Shown piece by piece: positions 26,310 through 34,356 of a stretch of 61,696 nt of DNA (the stretch's first letter is position 1; every line of letters begins with the position of its first letter). The position numbers were made by a program, and so were the translations under genes. The stretch comes from Chloroflexota bacterium (GTDB lineage Bacteria; Chloroflexota; Anaerolineae; Aggregatilineales; UBA2796). The DNA is taken from assembly GCA_021325095.1 (NCBI GenBank), contig JAJPHV010000103.1, forward strand, positions 1 through 61,696. Reading direction: 5' to 3'. The notes beneath the pieces are model-generated. The model was not told where the DNA came from. It did no database searches and saw only the letters and a program-made list of their open reading frames with translations.

Positions 26310-27728
26310 ATGCCGGGCTATGATGCGATTGTCGTGGGGGCCGGGCCAAACGGATTGGCAGCAGCGATCACGCTGGCGCGTGCGGGCTGGTCGGTGCTGG
26401 TGCGGGAGGCCAGGGATACGGTGGGCGGCGGCACGCGCTCGCTGCCGCTGACGCTGCCGGGCTTCGTGCACGACATGTGCTCGGCCTTCCATCCGCTGGG
26501 GCTTGGCTCGCCGTTCATGCGCTCTGTGCCGCTGGACCGGTTCGGCCTGGAATGGGTACATCCCCGGTTCCCGCTGGCTCATCCTTTCGACGACGGAACG
26601 GCTGGCGTCCTGGCGCAATCGCTGGACGAGACATGCGAAAGACTGGGAGTGGACGGGCCGGTCTATAAGGCATTGATGAAGCCGCTGGCCGAGCAGTGGG
26701 ATGAGCTATCCGCCGACGTGCTCTCGCCGCTGCGATTTCCGCGCCACCCGTTCCTGTTTGTGCGATTCGGGCTGGCGGCGATGTGGCCCGCGCGAGTGCT
26801 GGCGGAGCGGCTGTTCCGTGATCCTAAAACGCGCGCCATGTTCCTGGGCGTGGCGGCGCATTCCTTCCTGCCGCTTGAGCAGATTCTCACGGCATCGTTC
26901 GGGCTGGTGCTGGGCGCGCTGGCGCACGCCGTCGGCTGGCCGATGGCGCGCGGCGGATCACAGAAGATTGCGGATGCGCTGGCGGCCTATCTGCGCAGCC
27001 TGGGCGGGGAGATCGCCACCAGCGCACCCGTCGAGAACATGGACGAACTGCCCCCGGCGCGCGCCGTCCTGTTCGACGTGACGCCACGCCAGTTGTTCCG
27101 CATCGCCGGGCATCACTTTCCGGACGGCTATCGCCGGCGGCTGGCGGGCTATCGCTACGGCCCCGGCGTGTTCAAGATCGACCTGGCGCTCGACGGGCCG
27201 ATCCCCTGGGCAGCGCCCGAATGCGCCCTGGCGGGCACGGTCCACCTGGGCAGCAGCGCCGAGGAGATTTCGCGCTCGGAGCGAGACGCTACCCAGGGCC
27301 GCATCGCGGAGAGGCCGTTTGTGCTGGTCGGCCAGCAGAGCCTTTTCGACCCGACGCGCGCGCCGAAAGGCCAGCACACGGTCTGGGCGTACTGCCACGT
27401 GCCGAACGGTTCCACAACGGACATGGCCGAGCGCATCGAACGCCAGATCGAACGCTTTGCGCCCGGTTTCCGCGAACGGATCATCGCCCGGCACACGACT
27501 TCTGCCGTCGAACTGGAAAGCTACAACCCGAATTACGTTGGCGGCGACATCAACGGCGGCTTGCAAGATCTGCGGCAGTTATACACCCGGCCCATGCTGC
27601 GCGCCGTGCCGTACTCCACGCCGGACAAGCGGATTTACTTGTGTTCGTCGTCCACGCCGCCCGGCGGCGGGGTACACGGCATGTGCGGATACTGGGCGGC
27701 GCAGGCGGCGCTGCGCGATCACGGCTGA
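26310..27728 (+). CDS. FAD-dependent phytoene desaturase-like oxidoreductase
   Basis: The 472-residue flavoprotein has the dinucleotide motif VGAGPNGLAAAITLARAG (residues 9-26) followed by the acidic residue of VLVREA. The C-terminus carries the second FAD contact PGGGVHGMCGYWAA. It belongs to the phytoene dehydrogenase/PYROXD2-like group, which includes enzymes not involved in carotenoids. No other carotenoid genes are present, so the substrate is left open. ATG 26310 is supported by GGAGG six bases upstream; the frame is open 78 bases further but without a site. Confidence 0.85.
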   Translation: MPGYDAIVVGAGPNGLAAAITLARAGWSVLVREARDTVGGGTRSLPLTLPGFVHDMCSAFHPLGLGSPFMRSVPLDRFGLEWVHPRFPLAHPFDDGTAGVLAQSLDETCERLGVDGPVYKALMKPLAEQWDELSADVLSPLRFPRHPFLFVRFGLAAMWPARVLAERLFRDPKTRAMFLGVAAHSFLPLEQILTASFGLVLGALAHAVGWPMARGGSQKIADALAAYLRSLGGEIATSAPVENMDELPPARAVLFDVTPRQLFRIAGHHFPDGYRRRLAGYRYGPGVFKIDLALDGPIPWAAPECALAGTVHLGSSAEEISRSERDATQGRIAERPFVLVGQQSLFDPTRAPKGQHTVWAYCHVPNGSTTDMAERIERQIERFAPGFRERIIARHTTSAVELESYNPNYVGGDINGGLQDLRQLYTRPMLRAVPYSTPDKRIYLCSSSTPPGGGVHGMCGYWAAQAALRDHG

Positions 27729-27759
27729 GGTTTCGATTCGCCTGCTTCAGCTCGTAGTA

Positions 27760-27856
27760 TTGCCCTCACCCCCAACCCCTCGCCCACCAGGGGCTGTCTG
27801 AGGCGCTCTCCCCTTCTCTCTAGGGCGGGTTGGGGAGAGGGATCGGGGGTGAGGTG
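27760..27856. repeat. Interspersed C/G-rich repeat, long copy between convergent genes
   Basis: CCCTCACCCCCAACCCCTCG, internal diverged hairpins and GGGGAGAGGGATCGGGGGTG form this copy. It lies between the stops of the oxidoreductase and the PH-like membrane protein. Confidence 0.75.
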
Positions 27857-27885
27857 AAACGAGATGAACTCACCTGAAATGCGCC

Positions 27886-28560
27886 CTAAAACAACTTGCC
27901 ATCCTGGTATTTGAGCCGCTCGATGGGGTCAAGGTAGCGTTGCTGCTCGGCGTCGCGTTGGTCGAGCGCATTCTGCGTATAAGTGCTGATCTCAATACTG
28001 AGCGCGGAGGGGTTGGGCACGATGAAGATAAAGCCCTTTTCACGTGGGCTGAACAGGAAGCGGCTGAAGTTGCGGTATAGGCGTTTCTCTGGCACCGGGA
28101 ATTCGTTGACCTCGGCTTCGAGAGCCGTTTCGCCCGCCAGCGGCTTGATGAAATGCCGTTCGCGCCCCTTGATTTCCTTCATGTTCCACATGCGTGCTAC
28201 CTGCACCGGTTGCACTGCGTTGAAGCGCTGGTAGGCGACGGCCACCGAGTGCGCAGCGGTGCGGATCACCAGGTACTGAGGATGGCACTGCACGTAGGCC
28301 CGCCGCTCCATAAACAGCGACAGAATCCACAGCCCGGCCCCGGCGACGAGCGCGGCCACGCCCACGTAGGCCAACTGCGTATAGTTCAGGAATGAATTCG
28401 AAAAACGGAGCGCTGGAACCAGCCAGGGCAGCAGCGCGATCAGCCCCATGATGAAGAGCAAAACGCCAGCGGGACGATAACGACGGGCGATGAAGCGGTA
28501 GACCAGCAGCGGATGCTTTGCGCCGGGGTCCTGCGACGGATCAGGTTGTTTTTTCGCCAT
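27886..28560 (-). CDS. Membrane protein with two transmembrane segments and PH-like cytoplasmic region
   Basis: The protein of 224 residues has hydrophobic segments at about 29-47 and 60-82, as in bacterial proteins with PH-type domains after a membrane hairpin. The C-terminal 140 residues are soluble, strand-rich, and end in a charged helix. No family could be named with certainty. The ATG at 28560 (MAKKQ) is preferred. GTG 28566 and TTG 28569 lie upstream, closer to a GGAGGA element. Confidence 0.6.
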   Translation of the reverse strand: MAKKQPDPSQDPGAKHPLLVYRFIARRYRPAGVLLFIMGLIALLPWLVPALRFSNSFLNYTQLAYVGVAALVAGAGLWILSLFMERRAYVQCHPQYLVIRTAAHSVAVAYQRFNAVQPVQVARMWNMKEIKGRERHFIKPLAGETALEAEVNEFPVPEKRLYRNFSRFLFSPREKGFIFIVPNPSALSIEISTYTQNALDQRDAEQQRYLDPIERLKYQDGKLF

Positions 28561-28569
28561 TGCCACCAA

Positions 28570-29292
28570 GTCCTCCCTTAGCTGTGACTTTATACGAGCG
28601 TGGTGCAGGCGTCAAGTCGGGTGGCCTTCTGGCTACCGGCAAGACTGCCAATGGTGTCTTTCAATGCGAGCCTGTCCCAGGTTGAGCGTCTCGCAGACCT
28701 GCATTTGAAATTTCGTCCGGTGGTGGGAAAAGGCTCAAACCAGTCCTGGCCCCTCTGGCGCATCTCGATGCCGTTTGCCTAACGCACCAGGCGCGTCCTT
28801 CACGTCTTTCCGGACTTGTGTCGAACTCTATCATCTTATCATCAGATTCGCTGCATGGTTCCATCGCCTGGCACGCGGCTGTTTTTCAACCTGCACTGCC
28901 GTTCTAACCGCCAGCGCTGCTCCGCAATCCATGCCGCCACCCCTCGAAGGCCCTGTTCGCCACTCAAGATTGCCAGAAAGATCATCGGCAAGGCTGCCCC
29001 CATCTCATGCCATTTCCCCTGCCGCTGGCGTGCCCCGGTCAGTTCGGCAAACACCTCGGCTTAATGGGCGGAGCATCGCACGGCTCCTCCTGTTCCTTGC
29101 CTTGCGCTGATTGTATTCCGCCTCGCGTTTGATTCGTGCTAATCCGATCCGGCCCCAAAGAGACTATTGCCTTCATTGCAATGGCCGACGACTCGAAGTA
29201 GACTCTACATCCTGTATGGATTCCTATGCCTGTCATTACGTTCGCTTCTTCCCGCCAACCGACGGAAAGTGCAGTCAGGTGGAGATTCATTT
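28570..29292. other. Long gap upstream of recA, mostly without genes
   Basis: About 720 bp hold no intact gene. The middle contains a transposase fragment described separately. A site AGGTGGAGAT nine bases before position 29293 serves recA. No clear LexA-type palindrome was found by eye in either the GAAC-N4-GTTC or the CTGT-N8-ACAG form. Confidence 0.5.
28842..29054 (-). pseudogene. Truncated N-terminal fragment of an ISAs1-type transposase
   Basis: The 70-residue frame reads FAELTGARQRQGK, then LAILSGEQGLRGVAAWIAEQ, then SRVPGDGTMQRI. This order (RxRQG, followed by GxxGLRxIAxW, followed by RVPxxxTxQR) is the N-terminal DDE_Tnp_1-associated region of ISAs1/H-repeat transposases, about 90 residues before the catalytic domain. 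The frame ends in tandem stops immediately after, and no catalytic domain follows. It is therefore a remnant. Confidence 0.6.
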
Positions 29293-30318
29293 ATGACCGA
29301 TGATGGCCGTCACAAGGCACTCAACGCGGCGTTGCAGGAACTAACCAAGCGCTTCGGCGATGGGACGGTTGTGCGTCTGGGTGACGCCCAGCACTTGCAC
29401 GTATCCTCGATTTCTACCGGGTCGCTGGCCGTCGATATTGCGACTGGCGTGGGCGGGATGCCGCGTGGCCGCATCACCGAAATCTACGGGCCAGAAAGTT
29501 CCGGTAAGACGACGGTCTGTTTGCATACCATCGCCGAGGCCCAAAAGCTCGGCGGTCTGTGCGCCTTCGTGGACATGGAACACGCGCTCGATCCGGTCTA
29601 CGCGGCGCGGATCGGCGTGGACGTCAACAACCTGTACATCTCGCAGCCCGATACGGCGGAGCAAGCGCTCGAAATCTGCGAAGCACTGATCCGTTCGGGT
29701 GTGTTCGACGTGATCGTGCTAGACAGTGTGGCCGCGCTTGTGCCGAAGGCCGAGATCGAGGGTGAGATGGGCGATAGCCACGTCGGCTTGCAGGCCCGGC
29801 TGATGAGCCAGGCCATGCGCAAGCTGTCGGGCGCGATCAAACATTCCAACTGCGTCATGATCTTCACCAACCAACTGCGCGAGAAAGTTGGCGTGATGTA
29901 CGGCAACCCGGAGACGACCACCGGCGGGCGCGCGCTCAAGTTCTACGCCAGTATGCGCCTGGACATCCGGCGCATCCAGGGCATCAAGATCGGAAACGAC
30001 GAGGCAGGCAACCGCACGCGCATCCGTGTCACCAAGAACAAGGTGGCGCCGCCTTTCAAGGAAGCCGAGTTCGACATCATGTTTGCCGAGGGCATCAGCC
30101 GGGTCGGGGATATCCTGGATATTGGCGCGGAACTGGGCATTATCGAGAAGCGCGGCGCGTTTTACCGCTACAACGATGGGCTGATCGGGCAGGGGCGCGA
30201 AGCCGCGAAGGATTATCTAAAGGCGAATCCGGCGCTGGCTGCCGAAATCGAGATAGCGATCCGGGCGCAGTACGGGCTGCTGCCGGAGAGCAGCTCGGAG
30301 TCGGAGAAGGAAAAGTAG
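29293..30318 (+). CDS. recA: RecA recombinase
   Basis: RecA drives homologous strand exchange and LexA self-cleavage. The protein of 341 residues has Walker A GPESSGKT at 66-73, Walker [11 protein letters not shown] near 140, and [20 protein letters not shown] containing DNA-binding loop L2. The usual acidic C-terminal tail is present ([10 protein letters not shown]). The frame is open 126 bases upstream, but the ATG at 29293 is preceded by a ribosome-binding site and begins the conserved part. No recX or lexA is adjacent. Confidence 0.98.
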   Translation: MTDDGRHKALNAALQELTKRFGDGTVVRLGDAQHLHVSSISTGSLAVDIATGVGGMPRGRITEIYGPESSGKTTVCLHTIAEAQKLGGLCAFVDMEHALDPVYAARIGVDVNNLYISQPDTAEQALEICEALIRSGVFDVIVLDSVAALVPKAEIEGEMGDSHVGLQARLMSQAMRKLSGAIKHSNCVMIFTNQLREKVGVMYGNPETTTGGRALKFYASMRLDIRRIQGIKIGNDEAGNRTRIRVTKNKVAPPFKEAEFDIMFAEGISRVGDILDIGAELGIIEKRGAFYRYNDGLIGQGREAAKDYLKANPALAAEIEIAIRAQYGLLPESSSESEKEK

Positions 30319-30335
30319 TTCTTTTCACTTTAGCC

Positions 30336-30357
30336 CCTCTGCTTGCGGAGAGGGTCG
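30336..30357. repeat. Short degenerate copy of the interspersed repeat
   Basis: CCCCTCTGCTTGCGGAGAGG holds the hairpin core only. It lies between the convergent recA and P-II-like genes and could terminate both. Confidence 0.5.
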
Positions 30358-30368
30358 GAAATGAAAAT

Positions 30369-30731
30369 TCACCCATCTCGTCCTGGCTTGTCCAGCCCGT
30401 AGACGCGCAGCAGCGGCAGCACGCACAGAATCCCCGTATGGTGTTTGGAGAAGTCCCCCACAATCTGGCGTGTGGCCTCGACTATACGATCCACGACGGC
30501 CTCATCCTCGGTGACGGTCAGCAGCGTCTTGTGATAGACGTTCTCGTCCAGCAGCAGGTCGGACAGCGAAGGGATAAGCGGCAAATCCTCACGAAGGGCA
30601 GCGCGGCGCAACCGCTCCAGGCCCGTACTTTCCAGGATGGTGATCCCTGGCGCGCCCGCCTGTTGCCAGGCTTCGAGGACGTCCGGCATTTGCCCGACGT
30701 TGTCCAGAACATAAATGACGAGGAAGGCCAT
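30369..30731 (-). CDS. Small P-II-like regulatory protein
   Basis: The protein has 120 residues with the start pattern FLVIYVLDNVGQMPDVLEAWQQAGAPGITILESTGL. The strand, helix, strand order and the GITILESTGL segment resemble P-II-like ferredoxin-fold regulators encoded next to transporters. The T-loop of true GlnB and its uridylylated Tyr are not apparent. It starts 2 bp after the antiporter stop, so the two are made together. It may gate the antiporter in response to a small ligand; this is inference. Confidence 0.55.
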   Translation of the reverse strand: MAFLVIYVLDNVGQMPDVLEAWQQAGAPGITILESTGLERLRRAALREDLPLIPSLSDLLLDENVYHKTLLTVTEDEAVVDRIVEATRQIVGDFSKHHTGILCVLPLLRVYGLDKPGRDG

Positions 30732-30733
30732 AG

Positions 30734-31966
30734 TTATTCTTCTCCGTAGGCGACAGCCACCGCCGGGTTCAGTTTGGGCTGGCGGAAGGCCCAGCGCACC
30801 ATCGGCGGGGTGATCAGGGTCGTGACGAGGATGACCAGGACGATCTGCGGGAACACGTCCGCCGGGATCAAGCCATATTGTAACCCGACTGAGCCGATAA
30901 TCAGCCCGACCTCGCCGCGAGAGACCATGCCGACTCCAACCCGCAGCCCGGAACGGCCATCAAACCCGCCCAGCCGTGCCCCGCCGCCGCTGCCGATGAT
31001 CTTGGATGCAACTGCCAGTGCCAGCAGCAGCAGGGCAAAGGGCATGTCTGACAGGGCCAGTTGATGGAGATCGGTGCGGAGGCCGATGCTGACGAAAAAG
31101 ATCGGAACCAGCAGCGCGTAATTCAGGCCATGCAAGCCGATTTCGATGGTGTGCCGTGCATCGCCGTGCGTGCGGCCCAGGCCCAGCCCCGCGATAAAGG
31201 CTCCGGTGATGGCGGCCATGCCACCCAGCGTTTCCGCCGCCCAGCCGAACAGCAGTGCTGCGGAAATTGCCAGCGCCAGCGTGCCGCTGCTGATCGAAAG
31301 CTGCGCCACCCGGTTTTCCAGCCAGGGCAGCACGAACCAACCTGCCGCTGTCGCCACCGCGACAAACACCACCAGCCGCACGATCACCCCGATCACTTCG
31401 GCCAACCCGCCGCCCGTCACGCTGATGGCGACCAGCACCGAGAGCAAGATGATCGCCAGAATGTCGTCGATCACGGCTGCACCAAGCAGCGCCAGCCCTT
31501 CCTTTGCGCGCAGTACGCCCAGTTCCAGCATGGTCTGCGCCGAAATGCTGACGCTGGTCGCCGCCATCGCCATGCCGATGAACAACGCCGCCTCAAGGTT
31601 GTAGCCCGCCAGCAGCGCCGCCGGGGTTGCCATCAGGACGGGCGCCACAACGCCCAGGCCCCCGCTGTAGACCGCGACACGCCCGACGCGGCGCAGATCG
31701 TCCAGGCGCACTTCCAACCCGGCGCTGAACATGAGCAGCAGCACGCCGATCTCGGCCAACTGCTGGATCGTCTCGCCCAGATGCAGATCCGCAAAGGGCT
31801 GCCAGCCGAGGATATTGAGCACACTGGGGCCAAGCAGAATGCCGATCAGCAGTTCGCCCAGCACCGCAGGCTGGCCGAGGCGGCTGCTGGCGTAACCGGC
31901 GGTTTTGGCAGCCAGCACAATGATCCCGAGCACCAGGAATAGCTGGATCGTGGCGTTGTGGGCCAT
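30734..31966 (-). CDS. CPA2-family cation:proton antiporter (Kef/NapA type)
   Basis: The 410-residue membrane protein has about 12 hydrophobic segments. Motifs of the family are LGQPAVLGELLIGILLGP near residue 25, GLEVRLDDL near 85 and the ion-binding AVIDDILAII (adjacent aspartates) near 155. The usual C-terminal TrkA-N domain of KefB/KefC is missing, as in NapA/GerN-type exchangers. AAGGAGGAG precedes the ATG at 31966. Its operon partner is the P-II-like protein. Confidence 0.9.
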   Translation of the reverse strand: MAHNATIQLFLVLGIIVLAAKTAGYASSRLGQPAVLGELLIGILLGPSVLNILGWQPFADLHLGETIQQLAEIGVLLLMFSAGLEVRLDDLRRVGRVAVYSGGLGVVAPVLMATPAALLAGYNLEAALFIGMAMAATSVSISAQTMLELGVLRAKEGLALLGAAVIDDILAIILLSVLVAISVTGGGLAEVIGVIVRLVVFVAVATAAGWFVLPWLENRVAQLSISSGTLALAISAALLFGWAAETLGGMAAITGAFIAGLGLGRTHGDARHTIEIGLHGLNYALLVPIFFVSIGLRTDLHQLALSDMPFALLLLALAVASKIIGSGGGARLGGFDGRSGLRVGVGMVSRGEVGLIIGSVGLQYGLIPADVFPQIVLVILVTTLITPPMVRWAFRQPKLNPAVAVAYGEE

Positions 31967-32079
31967 TTCTCCTCCTTTACCGTAAATAAAGCCGGACACG
32001 CCTGTTGCAGCGCATCCGGCTGGTGAACGCCGACACGGCCTTGTGTAGCCGAATTATAATCAGGCTTGTCCTCGAATTT

Positions 32080-32100
32080 AGCTTAAGAACGGCTTAAGCT
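32080..32100. promoter_or_regulatory. Perfect 8-bp inverted repeat upstream of a dehydrogenase gene
   Basis: AGCTTAAG at 32080-32087 is inverted at 32093-32100 (CTTAAGCT) around AACGG. A second tight palindrome, GCCGTT-T-AACGGC, lies at 32161-32173, 25 bases before the next ATG. Both are in the divergent region of the antiporter and the dehydrogenase and look like regulator binding sites. Confidence 0.4.
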
Positions 32101-32197
32101 CGAATGGAGGGCCTTAATGCACAGCTTATCGCGCTCTGTCAAAATCTGGTAAGCTCAAAAGCCGTTTAACGGCTCGTCCAGGGGGGAATACATTCTT

Positions 32198-33220
32198 ATG
32201 CAAGAAACGCTGAACGTCCTGGTGCTCATGGACTTTAGCGATGCCATTATGGAGCGCCTTCAGGCCGTATCACCGCGTCTGAAGTTCACGCGCAAAATTG
32301 TCAAATCGATCAGTGAGATACCGCCCGAACTGCTGGCGAGCACCGACATCCTCTATACGGCTGGCCTCGTGCCCGAGCCGGACGCTGTGCCCCGATTGCG
32401 CTGGATTCAAGCCAACTTTGCCGGGGTCGACTCGCTGCTGGCCCAACCGCTGCTGGCGGCGGAAGACATCATCCTGACGACGACCAGCGGCATCCATGCC
32501 ACTACGATGGCCGAACACGTTTTTGCCATGATGCTGGCCTTCGCCCGCAAGATTCCGCTCCTGCTGCGCTATCAGCAGAAAGCGGAATGGTCACCGGATC
32601 GGGGCAGCCTGTTCTTGCCACGCGAGCTACGCGGCGCGACGCTTGGCATTGTGGGCTACGGCAGCATTGGGCGCGAGCTGGCCCGGCTGGCGAAAGCTTT
32701 CGGCATGAGTGTGCTGGCAACCAAGCGCGACGTGATGCACCCCGCCGCCACCAACGAATACATTGAGCCGGGCACGGGCGACCCGGAGGGAACCTGCGTC
32801 GAACGGCTGTACCCGCCCGAAGCCACAAAATCGATGGCGGCGCTGTGCGACTTTCTGGTTGTTCTCGTGCCGCTGACGCCCGACACCAGGGCAATGATCA
32901 ACCAGGAGGTCTTCGACGCCATGAAAGAAACCGCCATCCTGATCAATGTGGCGCGGGGCGGTGTGATCGATGAGGAAGCGCTGATCCGGGCGCTGCAATC
33001 CGGCCAGATCGCCGGTGCGGCGCTGGATGTCTTCAGCCAGGAGCCGCTGCCCCCATCCAGCCCGCTCTGGAAGCTGGACAATGTGATCATCAGCCCACAC
33101 ATCGCCGGAAACACCAGCCGCTATCACGAATTGGCAGCAACGGTCTTTATCGAAAACCTGGAACGCTACCTGAACAACAAGGATCTGCTGAACCGCGTAG
33201 ATCGGAAACGGGGGTATTGA
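32198..33220 (+). CDS. D-2-hydroxyacid dehydrogenase
   Basis: This NAD(P)-dependent enzyme of the D-isomer-specific family has 340 residues. The Rossmann motif GYGSIG is at 153-158. The catalytic triad is visible as R in NVARGGVID, E in FSQEPLP and H in SPHIAG. An insertion of about 30 residues after the second Rossmann strand (around 175-205) is longer than usual. The substrate (glyoxylate, hydroxypyruvate or another 2-oxoacid) cannot be decided. It stands alone between two gaps. Confidence 0.88.
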   Translation: MQETLNVLVLMDFSDAIMERLQAVSPRLKFTRKIVKSISEIPPELLASTDILYTAGLVPEPDAVPRLRWIQANFAGVDSLLAQPLLAAEDIILTTTSGIHATTMAEHVFAMMLAFARKIPLLLRYQQKAEWSPDRGSLFLPRELRGATLGIVGYGSIGRELARLAKAFGMSVLATKRDVMHPAATNEYIEPGTGDPEGTCVERLYPPEATKSMAALCDFLVVLVPLTPDTRAMINQEVFDAMKETAILINVARGGVIDEEALIRALQSGQIAGAALDVFSQEPLPPSSPLWKLDNVIISPHIAGNTSRYHELAATVFIENLERYLNNKDLLNRVDRKRGY

Positions 33221-33332
33221 GGCGCGTCACCGCCGAACTCAAGCGCGTTTCCGCAGACCAGAGTAGAATGCTAGACTGTATCGTGATGCAACATTGTGCA
33301 AACCAGCATCGTAGACGGCTAAGGACACTTGT

Positions 33333-34304
33333 ATGAAGGTCAGATTTTGGGGCGCTCGCGGCTCGATTCCGACACCCATGAGCGAAGCGGAACTCCAGGA
33401 GAAGATCAAGACAGCGTTATTGGGCGCAGTTGGCGTCGATCTGACAGACCGCGAAGCTGTGGATCGCTACGTGGAGCGGCTGCCCCCGGCGGTGTGCTCG
33501 ACGGCGGGCGGCAATACCTCGTGCATCGAGCTTCGAGCAGGTGACGCTGTGTTCATCCTGGACTGCGGCTCCGGGATGCGCGCACTGGGCAGCGCCTTGC
33601 TGAAGGAGGATTTCGGCAAGGGCCAGGGTGTCGCCCACATCTTCCTGACCCACACCCACTGGGATCACGTGCAGGGATTCCCATTTTTTAACCCGGCCTA
33701 CGTACCGGGGAACACGCTGCACTTCCACAGCCCGTACCCCGACCTGGAAATGCGTTTCGAGGATCAACAGCGCGAAGTATTCTTTCCTGTACCACTGGAC
33801 TACATGCGCGCCACACGCACCTGGGAGGTGCTCGATCCGACCCAGGCGGTGGAGATCGCTGGTGTGAAAGTCGAGTTAATCCTGCTATCTCATCCCGGCG
33901 GAGCATACGCTTACCGTTTCACGTATAATGACAAGGTAATGGTCTACGCCACCGACGGTGAGTACCACCGTATGGATACGGAGAGCACGGCCCGCTATGT
34001 CGAGTTCTTCCGAAAGGCCGATCTGCTGGTGTTTGATGCGCAGTACAGCTTTGAGCAGGCCATTGACGCCAAGCGCGATTGGGGCCACAGCACGCCCAAA
34101 ATGGGTGCAGAACTGGCCTTCCGCGCCGGTGTCAAGCGACTGGCGCTGTACCATCACGACCCGATAGCGACAGACGAGAGCCTGTGGGCTGCGGTGGACG
34201 AAGCCTACCATCACCTGGTGTTTCGGGGCCGCAATGCGAACCAGAATTCGGGACCGTTGACCCAGGTCCTGCTGGCCCGCGAAGGGTTGGTCGTTGAGTT
34301 GTAA
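33333..34304 (+). CDS. MBL-fold metallo-hydrolase
   Basis: The 323-residue protein begins MKVRFWGARGS, typical of a group of MBL-fold enzymes related to phosphodiesterase/PhnP and RNase Z-like proteins. The metal motif is HTHWDH (H107, H109, D111, H112), with further ligands likely H in LLSHPGG, D in YATDGEY and H in YHHD. No RNase Z exosite arm is seen. A hydrolytic role on a phosphoester or cyclic nucleotide is plausible. It precedes the receiver-SARP regulator by 52 bp on the same strand, so the two may be cotranscribed. Confidence 0.82.
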   Translation: MKVRFWGARGSIPTPMSEAELQEKIKTALLGAVGVDLTDREAVDRYVERLPPAVCSTAGGNTSCIELRAGDAVFILDCGSGMRALGSALLKEDFGKGQGVAHIFLTHTHWDHVQGFPFFNPAYVPGNTLHFHSPYPDLEMRFEDQQREVFFPVPLDYMRATRTWEVLDPTQAVEIAGVKVELILLSHPGGAYAYRFTYNDKVMVYATDGEYHRMDTESTARYVEFFRKADLLVFDAQYSFEQAIDAKRDWGHSTPKMGAELAFRAGVKRLALYHHDPIATDESLWAAVDEAYHHLVFRGRNANQNSGPLTQVLLAREGLVVEL

Positions 34305-34356
34305 GCGTTGGGCCATTCATCGTTCGTAAGCTGTGGCGCACAAGAAGTGATCACCG

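Noticed and set aside
28570..29292. LexA box or structured RNA upstream of recA
   Set aside because: No convincing palindrome of the known LexA types and no recognisable RNA family could be seen by eye; covariance-model and motif searches would be needed.
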